The notes beneath the pieces are model-generated. The model did no database searches. It was given only the letters and a program-made list of their open reading frames with translations, and was not told the DNA's origin. A stretch of 64,000 nucleotides of DNA from DATARR01 sp036376245. Lineage in GTDB: Bacteria > Acidobacteriota > Thermoanaerobaculia > Multivoradales > UBA5704. Shown here piece after piece: positions 20,498 to 27,686 of this stretch. The stretch's first letter is position 1. Each line of letters starts with the position of its first letter. The DNA lies in assembly GCA_036376245.1 (NCBI GenBank), contig DASVAS010000053.1, positions 62,001 through 126,000 of the forward strand, in the 5' to 3' direction. Position numbers and translations under genes: made by a program.

Positions 20498-22021
20498 CTA
20501 TGGTTTCGGATAGACGCTGCGATCGAGGTTGGTCAGCTTGACCGGATCGAGGAGATCGGCGATCTGCTGCTCGGTGAGAACCTTCTTCTCGCGGATGATC
20601 TCCAGGATCCCCTTGCCGCTCTTGTAGGCTTCGGCGGCGAGCTCGGTGGCCTTTTCGTAGCCGACGACGGGATTGAGCGCGGTGACGATGCCGACGGTGG
20701 TCTCCAGGTAGCGCTCGAGCACCTTTTCGTTCAGCGAGATGCCGTCGATGCACTTGGTGCGCAGGGTCTTCGACGTGTTGAACAGGAGATGCTGCGACTC
20801 CATCATCGCGACACCTTCCACCGGCTCGTACGCGTTGAGCTGCAGTTGCCCGCTGTGCGCGGCGAGGTTGACGACGTAATCGTTCCCCATGACGCGGAAG
20901 GCGACGAGGTTCACCAGCTCCGGGATGACCGGGTTGACCTTGCCCGGCATGATCGAAGAGCCGGGCTGCATGGCCGGGAGGTTGATCTCGGCGAGGCCGG
21001 CCCGCGGCCCGGAGGCGAGCAGGATGAGGTCGGAGGCGATCTTCGAAAGCTTGATCGCCACGCTCTTGAGGGCGCCCGAATAGACGACGAATCCCTGCTG
21101 GTCCCAGGTCGCCGCCAGCATGTCGGACGCCGGCACGATCGGCTTGCCGGTGAGCTGCGCGAGGTGCGCGGCGCAGCGTTCCGCATACCCCTTCGGCGCG
21201 TTGAGGCCGGTGCCGATGGCGGTGGCGCCCATGTTGACCGCGTAGAGGTATTTCTCCGCGTCGCGCAGGAGCTGGATCTCGCTTTCCAGCGAGGCGGCGA
21301 AGGCGTGGAATTCCTGCCCGACCGTCATCGGCACCGCGTCCTGCAGCTCCGTGCGGCCCATCTTGACGATGCGCAGGTATTCGTGACCCTTCTTGCGGAA
21401 GGAGGCGGCCAGTTGCTGCAGCTCGGCGATCAGGGCGTCGTTGCGGAGCAGCAGGGCGACCTTGATGGCCGTGGGATAGGAGTCGTTGGTCGACTGCGAC
21501 ATGTTCAGGTCGTCGTGCGGCTCGACGACGTGGTAATCGCCCTTGGGGTGTCCGGCCAGCTCGAGGGCGATGTTGGCCAGCACCTCGTTGGCGTTCATGT
21601 TGGTCGAGGTGCCGGCGCCGCCCTGGTACCAGTCGGTGCGGAACTGATCGTGGTATTTGCCGTCGCGGACAGCCTGGCAGGCCTTCTCGATCATCGCCAG
21701 CTTCTCTTTCGGCATGGCGCCGACGTCGGTGTTGGCGCGCGCCGCCGCGAGCTTGACGATGGCCCACGCCTCGAAGAAGCCGGGGTAGTGGTTGGTGTTG
21801 ACGCCTGAAATCTGGAAGTTCTCGAGCGCCCGCGCGGTCTGCACGCCGTAATAGGCGTCGGCCGGGATCGCTTTCTCGCCGAGGAGATCCTTCTCCATGC
21901 GGGTCTTCCCCGCCTGCGCGGTGACCGGCGCCGCGGCGGCGAGGAGCGCCGCGCAGACCAGGACGGCGGCCGTCCAGCCTCGCGCTCCCCTCCGCGGCCC
22001 GACCTCGTTCATAGCTCTCAT
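20498..22021 (-). CDS. aspA: Aspartate ammonia-lyase with an N-terminal signal peptide
   Basis: A 507-residue aspartase that converts aspartate to fumarate and ammonia. Family signature GSSIMPGKVNPVIPE, plus GAGTSTNMNANEV, DDLNMSQSTNDSYPTA and TELQDAVPMTVGQEF, identify the class II fumarase/aspartase fold. Normal AspA begins around EKDLLGEKAIPADAYYG and is cytoplasmic. Here 41 extra residues precede it and form a textbook signal peptide (arginines, then WTAAVLVCAALLAAAAPVTA, cleavage AQA). ATG 22021 has a strong GAGGAGG ribosome site five bases away, which supports this start; an internal ATG at 21898 could give a cytoplasmic form. It heads the series that includes ansB and is preceded by an operator at 22105-22120. 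Confidence 0.93.
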   Translation of the reverse strand: MRAMNEVGPRRGARGWTAAVLVCAALLAAAAPVTAQAGKTRMEKDLLGEKAIPADAYYGVQTARALENFQISGVNTNHYPGFFEAWAIVKLAAARANTDVGAMPKEKLAMIEKACQAVRDGKYHDQFRTDWYQGGAGTSTNMNANEVLANIALELAGHPKGDYHVVEPHDDLNMSQSTNDSYPTAIKVALLLRNDALIAELQQLAASFRKKGHEYLRIVKMGRTELQDAVPMTVGQEFHAFAASLESEIQLLRDAEKYLYAVNMGATAIGTGLNAPKGYAERCAAHLAQLTGKPIVPASDMLAATWDQQGFVVYSGALKSVAIKLSKIASDLILLASGPRAGLAEINLPAMQPGSSIMPGKVNPVIPELVNLVAFRVMGNDYVVNLAAHSGQLQLNAYEPVEGVAMMESQHLLFNTSKTLRTKCIDGISLNEKVLERYLETTVGIVTALNPVVGYEKATELAAEAYKSGKGILEIIREKKVLTEQQIADLLDPVKLTNLDRSVYPKP

Positions 22022-22077
22022 AAGCCCTCCTCAAGAACCTGAGGGATTGATCTCAATGGCTCTTTACCGTTCACAGT

Positions 22078-22120
22078 CTCGTACAGCGCCGGAAGGGGGC
22101 GGTATTGGACCTTGGTCCAA
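22078..22120 (-). promoter_or_regulatory. aspA control region: palindromic operator site 2 (22105-22120) plus putative -10 TACGAG
   Basis: TTGGACCTTGGTCCAA (22105-22120) has perfect seven-base arms around a TT centre. On the minus strand TACGAG (22083-22078) lies about 30 bases from the palindrome centre, which places the operator near -42, the usual position of a class II activator. The aspA ATG is 57 bases further on. The site is also 127 bases upstream of the divergent DUF3300 gene and could serve both. Confidence 0.6.
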
Positions 22121-22160
22121 CCGGTCGTCACCAACGTCCCATAGCTGCGGCGGGGGCCCC

Positions 22161-22176
22161 CTTACTACCATGTAAG
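22161..22176 (+). promoter_or_regulatory. Putative promoter element upstream of DUF3300 gene (CTTAC-TACCAT-GTAAG)
   Basis: The sequence CTACCATGTAAGAAGACG (22165-22182) closely resembles CTATCTTGTAAGAGGGCG, found on the minus strand at 25382-25365 before the DUF4136 gene. Both sit downstream of a TTGGACC-type operator. TACCAT/TATCTT could be -10 hexamers with transcription starting within GTAAGA. The element is itself an inverted repeat (CTTAC/GTAAG). Confidence 0.4.
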
Positions 22177-22246
22177 AAGACGCGCCCTCGGCCGCTCCTG
22201 GAACGGCCCTGGGGGTGAACCACTTCAAAGGAGGATTCGGGAAGCC

Positions 22247-23722
22247 ATGAGCCGACCTCGCACGACATCGTTTCTGAAACGGGCGGGGGCCGCCGCGCTT
22301 CTCCTCGCGCTGGCCGCTTCCGCCTCCGCCCAACAGGCCGCGCCGGCCAAGCCGGCCCAGCCTCCCCCCGAGCAGGCAGCGGCGCCGGCCGCCGGGCAGG
22401 CGGCGACGTTCACCGAGGCCGAGCTGGCCGCGCTGCTGGCTCCCATCGCCCTCTACCCCGACACCGTCATCGCCCAGATCCTGATGGCCGCGACCTACCC
22501 GATCGAAGTCATCGAGGCCAAACGCTTTGTGGACAAGAACAAGAGCCTCAAGCCCGAGCAGCTCGCGGCCGAGGTGGAGAAGCAGGAGTGGGAGGACAGC
22601 GTCAAGTCGCTGGTGGCCGCGCCCGAGGTCCTGAAGATGATGGACGAGAACCTCGGCTGGATGCAGAAGCTCGGCGACGCCTTCCTGGCGCAGCAGAAGG
22701 ACGTCTTCACCATGGTCCAGATCCTGCGCGACAAGGCGATGAAGGAGGGGAACCTCAAGAGCGACGAGCACATGAAGGTCACCACGCAGGCGCCACCGGC
22801 GCCGGCCACCGCGACCGCCACCGCCACCGCCACGACCACGGTCATCAAGGAGGAGGCGCCGCCGCCGCAGGTGATCGTCATCGAGTCCTCCGATCCGGAG
22901 GTCATCTACGTCCCGACCTACAGCCCGACGTCGATGTACGGGTACTGGGGGTATTCGTATCCGCCGTACTACTGGCCGCCGCCGGTCGGCTACCCGGGGT
23001 CGGGGTTCTGGTGGGGCATGGGCGTCGGCATCGCCATCGGCGGCGCCTGGGGTGGTTGGGGCGGCGACGACATCGACATCGACTGGAACGGCGGCGACAT
23101 CAACATCGACCGCGACCGGAACGTCAATCGGGACCGGAGCACCACGCGGACCACCGACCGGAGCACCACGCGGACCGGCGACCGCGCCGCCGGCCAGAAA
23201 CAATCGTGGTCGCACAATCCCGAGCATCGCAAGGGCGCGTCGTACCGCGACAGCGCGACGGCCTCGAAGTTCGGCGGCGAGCGCGCGGGAACGGGAGCGA
23301 GCTCGCGCGAGTCTTTCCGCGGACGCACGGGCGAAGGGGGCACGGGCACGCGGCCGAGCGCCGGCACCCGCGACGTCGGCTCCGGCTCCGGTTCGCGGCC
23401 GAGCGCGGGGACCCGCGAGGGCGCCGGCACCCGGCCCTCCACCGGTACCGGCACGCGGCCCTCCACCGGCACCGGCACCCGGCCCTCCACCGGCACCGGC
23501 ACCCGGCCGAGCACGGGGTCCCGCGACGTCGGTTCCGGCTCGCGTCCTTCCGCCGGCACGAGCAGCCGCGGGAGCGGCTCCTACGGAGGATCATCGCGAA
23601 GCAGCGGCGCCTTCGGAGGGATGAGCAGCGGCTCGCGCGCCGGCAGCTACGGCTCGCGCGGCAGCATGAGCCGGGGGGGCGGAGGATACAGCAGAGGAGG
23701 CGGCGGGGGGAGGCGGCGATGA
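22247..23722 (+). CDS. DUF3300 exported protein with Gly/Arg/Ser-rich repeat tail
   Basis: A 491-residue protein. After a signal peptide (AALLLALAASASA) and a Pro/Ala/Gln-rich stretch comes the DUF3300 domain (about residues 55-270): LAALLAPIALYPDTVIAQIL, VVEDSV-like EWEDSVKSLVAAPEVLKMM and the aromatic segment VIYVPTYSPTSMYGYWGYSY. The C-terminal half is low-complexity, with four tandem copies of the octapeptide GTRPSTGT (about residues 393-424) and a final Ser/Gly/Arg-rich tail. An AAAGGAGG ribosome site precedes ATG 22247. The function of DUF3300 is unknown; it is followed by DUF2950, a common pairing, so the two probably work together in the envelope. Confidence 0.85.
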   Translation: MSRPRTTSFLKRAGAAALLLALAASASAQQAAPAKPAQPPPEQAAAPAAGQAATFTEAELAALLAPIALYPDTVIAQILMAATYPIEVIEAKRFVDKNKSLKPEQLAAEVEKQEWEDSVKSLVAAPEVLKMMDENLGWMQKLGDAFLAQQKDVFTMVQILRDKAMKEGNLKSDEHMKVTTQAPPAPATATATATATTTVIKEEAPPPQVIVIESSDPEVIYVPTYSPTSMYGYWGYSYPPYYWPPPVGYPGSGFWWGMGVGIAIGGAWGGWGGDDIDIDWNGGDINIDRDRNVNRDRSTTRTTDRSTTRTGDRAAGQKQSWSHNPEHRKGASYRDSATASKFGGERAGTGASSRESFRGRTGEGGTGTRPSAGTRDVGSGSGSRPSAGTREGAGTRPSTGTGTRPSTGTGTRPSTGTGTRPSTGSRDVGSGSRPSAGTSSRGSGSYGGSSRSSGAFGGMSSGSRAGSYGSRGSMSRGGGGYSRGGGGGRRR

Positions 23723-23748
23723 TCCACCAGACGGAGACAGGAGGAGAC

Positions 23749-24705
23749 ATGAAGACTTCGCACGGGAGCGCGGCGGCCGCGACCGCCGCCGCGTTGATCC
23801 TCTTCTTTACCTTCGCTTCAGCGGCGCCGGCGGCCGCCGCCGCGCCGAAGGGGAAGGCCTACACCACCCCCGAAGCCGCGGTGGAGGCCTTCGTCGGAGC
23901 GGTCCGCGGAGACGACCTCCAGACGCTGCTGGCGATCTTCGGCGACGGATCCGAGCGGATTTTCGTATCGGAGGATCCGACCGCGGACCGGAACCAGCGC
24001 CAGGAGTTCCTGCGGCTCTATGACGAAAAGCACGAGATCGTGTCGCTCGACGAAAACATGAAGATCCTCCTCGCCGGCGCCGACGCCTGGCCGCTGCCGA
24101 TCCCGCTCGTGAAGACGGGAACCGGCTGGGCGTTCGACACCGTGGTGGGGCTCGAAGAGATCATCAACCGCCGGGTCGGCCGCAACGAGCTGAGCGCCAT
24201 CCAGACCTGCCTCGCGATCGCCGACGCGCAACGCGAATATTTCCGCCGCGATCACGACGGCGACGGCATCCTCGAGTACGCGCGGAAGTTCCGCAGCACC
24301 GTCGGGCTGCGGGACGGCCTGTACTGGCACGCCCCGGAAGGCGAGCCGCAGAGCCCGGTCGGCGAGCTCGTCGCCACCGCCACGCAGGAGGGATACGGGC
24401 CGGCGGACACCGCCTATCACGGCTACCGCTACAAGCTCCTGACCTCACAGAGCGCCGCCGCGCCCGGCGGCGCCTACGACTATCTCGCCCACGACAACCT
24501 GATCGGCGGCTTCGCCCTCCTCGCCTACCCGGCCGCTTACGGCGACTCCGGGATCATGTCGTTCATCCTGAGCCACTCGGGCGTCGTCTATCAGAAGGAC
24601 CTGGGCGAAAACACCGCGGCTGAAGCCCAGAAGATGGAAGCGTACAACCCGGACGGCTGGACGAAGGTGACCGACCAGGACATCCGGACCATCCCCGAGC
24701 CTTGA
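23749..24705 (+). CDS. DUF2950 exported protein
   Basis: A protein of 318 residues with signal peptide (LILFFTFASAAPAAAAA) and the DUF2950 domain over nearly all the remainder: KAYTTPEAAVEAFVGAVRGD, WAFDTVVGLEEIINRRVGRN, AIADAQREYF, and YHGYRYKLLTSQ with GGFALLAYPAAYGDSGIMSF near the end. ATG 23749 follows GGAGGAGAC; the gene starts 26 nt after the DUF3300 stop, so they form an operon. No biochemical role is established for the family; a periplasmic structural or chaperone-like function is possible. Confidence 0.88.
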   Translation: MKTSHGSAAAATAAALILFFTFASAAPAAAAAPKGKAYTTPEAAVEAFVGAVRGDDLQTLLAIFGDGSERIFVSEDPTADRNQRQEFLRLYDEKHEIVSLDENMKILLAGADAWPLPIPLVKTGTGWAFDTVVGLEEIINRRVGRNELSAIQTCLAIADAQREYFRRDHDGDGILEYARKFRSTVGLRDGLYWHAPEGEPQSPVGELVATATQEGYGPADTAYHGYRYKLLTSQSAAAPGGAYDYLAHDNLIGGFALLAYPAAYGDSGIMSFILSHSGVVYQKDLGENTAAEAQKMEAYNPDGWTKVTDQDIRTIPEP

Positions 24706-24720
24706 CCGGCTTTCCTTTCC

Positions 24721-25332
24721 TCAACCGGTGATCAGGCCCTGCCTGCGCAGGGCCTTTCCCGCCGCCTCGACGATCGCCGCGACGACCTGCTGGGTGTGCT
24801 GAGGGTTGAAGGTCTCGCTGACGCCCGCCCAGATCAACTTGTCGTCGGGGAGGGAGTAGATGTTGATCTCCACCCGGACGGTGGTGCCGACGTTGAGCTC
24901 GGGGGGCATGCCGTAGCCGCCCCAGAAGCTGCCGCCATAGGTGTTGTCGGACAGCGGATCGTCGTGAACGGTCCAGCTCACGTCCTGCTTGGCGGCGGCC
25001 AGGCGCAGGACGACCACGCCGTCGAAGCCTTCCCGCTGCAGCACCTCCTTCGCCCGTTCGCGGTCGCCGAAGTCCGCCACGCTGAGGAATTTGTAACCCT
25101 GCACGGCCTGCACGCCCTTCAGGTCGGCCTGCAGCTCGTCCTCGGCGAGGCTGCGGATGTCTTCGTTGTCGAGGATGGCGAGGGCGAGGACCTTGTTGAA
25201 ACGCAGCGGTCCGGCGTCCGGCGCCTTCCAGGACTCCACGATGCGCGTGGAGGTGCCGGTAGCGCACGCGGCGAGCGCCAGCCCGGCCGCGAGAAGAGCT
25301 GCCTTTCGAATGCGCAGGCTCGACATTTCCAT
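24721..25332 (-). CDS. DUF4136 lipoprotein
   Basis: A 203-residue lipoprotein: signal sequence with lipobox LAAC (LLAAGLALAACATGTS). The rest is DUF4136-like: FNKVLALAILDNEDIRSLAEDEL, GFDGVVVLRLAAAKQDVSW and the Tyr/Gly-rich SFWGGYGMPP, then VEINIYSLPDDKLIWAGVSETF. ATG 25332 has GGAGA close upstream; ATG 25326 is an alternative. It is convergent with DUF2950 across 15 bp and carries an operator copy upstream. A second DUF4136 gene lies at 27062-27607 under a similar site. Function unknown. Confidence 0.82.
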   Translation of the reverse strand: MEMSSLRIRKAALLAAGLALAACATGTSTRIVESWKAPDAGPLRFNKVLALAILDNEDIRSLAEDELQADLKGVQAVQGYKFLSVADFGDRERAKEVLQREGFDGVVVLRLAAAKQDVSWTVHDDPLSDNTYGGSFWGGYGMPPELNVGTTVRVEINIYSLPDDKLIWAGVSETFNPQHTQQVVAAIVEAAGKALRRQGLITG

Positions 25333-25375
25333 GTCTCCTCTCCGAGAGTTTTTCAGGGCTGGAACGCCCTCTTAC

Positions 25376-25420
25376 AAGATAGGAACCGCCCGCCGCGCCG
25401 GCAATGAGACCAAGGTCCCA
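25376..25420 (-). promoter_or_regulatory. DUF4136 control region: operator site 3 (25405-25420) plus -10 TATCTT
   Basis: On the minus strand the site reads TGGGACCTTGGTCTCA (outer bases degenerate, core GGACC-TT-GGTCT). TATCTT (25381-25376) begins 31-32 bases from the centre, the same geometry as at aspA. The start codon follows at 25332. The palindrome is also 39 bases upstream of the divergent GT39-like gene. Confidence 0.6.
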
Positions 25421-25458
25421 TTCCCTCCTCTCGCGAGCGGCTCCGATAATTTTTCGAC

Positions 25459-27156
25459 GTGAAACGAGCCGAAATTCAGGTCGCCCTACTGATCACTCTG
25501 GTCGTGATCATGCTCCACGCCGTTCGGCTCCACTACGCCGGCGCCCTGTGGCGGGACGAGGCGGGCGCGGTGGAGATCGCCCGGCTCCCCACGCTCGGCG
25601 AAATCCACGCCCGCTTTCCCCACGAGGCTTTCCCGCTGGTGTTCCCTTGCACCCTGCGGTCGTATATCGCCCTGGCGGGCGGCGGCGACTTCACCCTCCG
25701 CCTGTTCGGCATGCTCATCGGCATCGCGATCGTGGGCGCGCTGTGGCTCAATGCGCGAGCGGCGGGCGGCGTCCCTCTCGTCTCCCTGGCGTTGCTCGGC
25801 TTTCATCCCTACTTCCTGGTCTTCGGCGATTCGCTGCGCGGCTACGGCCTCGGGGTCCTGCTGATCCTGCTGACCCTCGGCGCCTTTTCCCGGCTGGTGG
25901 CGCGGCCCGCCCGGAGCACGGCCGCCGTGGCCGCTCTGCTGGCCCTGCTCAGCGTTCACTGCCTGCTCCACAACTCGGCCATGCTCCTCGGGATCGCAAC
26001 CGCCGCCGCCGCGGTGGGCGCGGTCCGCGGGCGCTGGCGCCTGACCGCCGCCGCGCTCGGCATCGGGTTCCTGGCCGCGCTCTCGCTCCTGCCCTATCGC
26101 GGGCCTCTGACGACGGCGCGGCAGTGGGACATGCTGCTGACCCAGGAGATCGCCGCGCGGAAGATCCTGTACCGTTCCCTGGACGCGCTGGCCGCGCCGC
26201 ACCGTTTGACCGCCTGGATCTGGCTGCTCCTTCTCGTCGCCGCCGTCGTCATGACCATCCGGGCAAGAGCCGCGGCGGAACCGGGCGCCGCCGGCGACCC
26301 GGCGGCGGCGGACGCGCGTCTCTTCCATCTGCTGGTGATTCCGGCGGCCATGGCCGCCCAGTATGGTTTCTTCACGGTGCTGCGCTATACGCCGCGCCCG
26401 TGGTATCTCCTGCCGGTGATCGCGCTGACCGCCAGCGCTCTCGACAGTCTGTTCATCCTGGCGGAGCGCTCGCCGGCCTCCCGGCGCATCCGCCTGGCGA
26501 TCCCCGCGTTGATGGGGGTCGTCGCGCTGCCCGGCACGGTCCAGGAGGCGACGGTCCGCATGACCAACGTCGATCTCGTGACGCGCAAGCTGGCGCGGGA
26601 GGTCCAGCCTCGCGACCTCGTGCTGGTCGACCAGTGGTTCTACGGCGTCAGCTTCAACCGCTACTACCGGGGCCCGGCGGTCTGGATGACGTTGCCCGAC
26701 CTTTCAGACCACCGTTTTCATCGCTATGACCTGGTCAAGGCGCGGATGACCGCGCGCGATCCCCTGCAAGGGGTGCTCGACGCCATACAGAGCACGCTGC
26801 GGAACGGGCATGCCGTGTGGTGGATCACCGGCCGTGACGTTTCACTCGTGAATCCGCTGCCGGTCCGCTTGCCGCCGGCCCCCTATGCCGCCTCCGGTTG
26901 GTCGGACGTTCCCTACTATCGCTCCTGGACCTGGCAGGTCGAGGATTTCCTGAACCGCCATGCGCGCCTGAAGACGGCTCCCCTCTTCATCGATCCGGGC
27001 CAGCCGGTGAGCCGCTACGAGAGTTTGACGATCCGCCGCTTTCAATCCCCCGATCGTTTCCTCACTTCCCGGCGGTCTGTTTCGGCGGGAAATCGCGAAG
27101 CAGCTTCGAGATCGCCTTGGAGGCCTGTTTCTCCCGCTTGGCCTGCTTCGCCTTGA
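25459..27156 (+). CDS. GT39/ArnT-like multi-pass membrane glycosyltransferase
   Basis: A 565-residue polytopic protein. The first periplasmic loop contains LWRDEAGAVEIARLP, matching the acidic DE motif of GT39/GT83 enzymes that use polyprenyl-phosphate sugars. About ten hydrophobic segments follow (e.g. LLILLTLGAFSRLVA, LTAWIWLLLLVAAVVM), then a soluble C-terminal domain of about 190 residues. The start is GTG 25459 with GATAAT eight bases upstream. The last 32 residues are Arg/Ser/Pro-rich and encoded opposite the end of the DUF4136 gene at 27062; that tail may simply be read-through without selection. The acceptor is unknown. Confidence 0.75.
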   Translation: MKRAEIQVALLITLVVIMLHAVRLHYAGALWRDEAGAVEIARLPTLGEIHARFPHEAFPLVFPCTLRSYIALAGGGDFTLRLFGMLIGIAIVGALWLNARAAGGVPLVSLALLGFHPYFLVFGDSLRGYGLGVLLILLTLGAFSRLVARPARSTAAVAALLALLSVHCLLHNSAMLLGIATAAAAVGAVRGRWRLTAAALGIGFLAALSLLPYRGPLTTARQWDMLLTQEIAARKILYRSLDALAAPHRLTAWIWLLLLVAAVVMTIRARAAAEPGAAGDPAAADARLFHLLVIPAAMAAQYGFFTVLRYTPRPWYLLPVIALTASALDSLFILAERSPASRRIRLAIPALMGVVALPGTVQEATVRMTNVDLVTRKLAREVQPRDLVLVDQWFYGVSFNRYYRGPAVWMTLPDLSDHRFHRYDLVKARMTARDPLQGVLDAIQSTLRNGHAVWWITGRDVSLVNPLPVRLPPAPYAASGWSDVPYYRSWTWQVEDFLNRHARLKTAPLFIDPGQPVSRYESLTIRRFQSPDRFLTSRRSVSAGNREAASRSPWRPVSPAWPASP

Positions 27157-27607
27157 GCTCGTCCTGCGCCACCCCCCGCCAGACGAGCGTCTTGGTCGCG
27201 GCATCGAAGATGTCGACGACGAGGGTGCCCTCGGTGTACTCGCTCACGGTGGTGGTCGAAGAGCCGACGCCGCCCCACCCCCAGCCGCGGTAGTAGCCGC
27301 CGCCATAACCGCCCGTGTAGAAGGTGGAGAGCTGCTGCTTCTCCTTGGTGGCACCGTGCACCAGGATGTGCACGTCGGGCGAGTCCTTCGTGTTCTGCCA
27401 GCCCTTGGCCGTAAAGGCGGCCGTGAGCTCCTCGAGCAGGTGCTTCTCGCCGATCGGATTGCCCCACGGCGTCGCGATCTCGATCGTAAAGGTCTTGTAC
27501 TTCGAGAAGTCCACGGAGCGGTCGACGGTGGTCTCGACCTGCTGCGCCAGCGCCGCGGCGGCCAGGGTCAGCGCCAGCGCACAAAACGACGTTGCGATTC
27601 TGTTCAT
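27062..27607 (-). CDS. DUF4136 exported protein
   Basis: A 181-residue protein with signal peptide (FCALALTLAAAALAQ, no lipobox Cys). The DUF4136 features are VDFSKYKTFTIEIATPWGNP, the Gly/Tyr-rich GGYGGGYYRGWGWGG in the middle, and EGTLVVDIFDAATKTLVWRG followed by a Lys/Ala-rich helix. Its 3' end overlaps the end of the GT39-like gene on the other strand by 95 nt. An operator copy lies 48-63 bases upstream. It is a paralogue of the lipoprotein at 24721-25332. Confidence 0.85.
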   Translation of the reverse strand: MNRIATSFCALALTLAAAALAQQVETTVDRSVDFSKYKTFTIEIATPWGNPIGEKHLLEELTAAFTAKGWQNTKDSPDVHILVHGATKEKQQLSTFYTGGYGGGYYRGWGWGGVGSSTTTVSEYTEGTLVVDIFDAATKTLVWRGVAQDELKAKQAKREKQASKAISKLLRDFPPKQTAGK

Positions 27608-27626
27608 GATCGCCTCCTGGGGTCAG

Positions 27627-27670
27627 GCTAAAGTCGGCCCTGAGGGCTCACAAGTTGGACTTTGGTCCAA
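27627..27670 (-). promoter_or_regulatory. DUF4136 control region: operator site 4 (27655-27670) plus putative -10 TTTAGC
   Basis: TTGGACTTTGGTCCAA differs from the aspA site by one base, with GTTGGAC/GTCCAAC arms. TTTAGC on the minus strand (27632-27627) starts about 30 bases from the palindrome centre. The ribosome site and ATG (27607) follow directly. The spacer between tnaA's end (27687) and this gene is only 79 bp, so the site is the main content of the gap. Confidence 0.6.
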
Positions 27671-27686
27671 CCCCAGGAGGTGAGAT

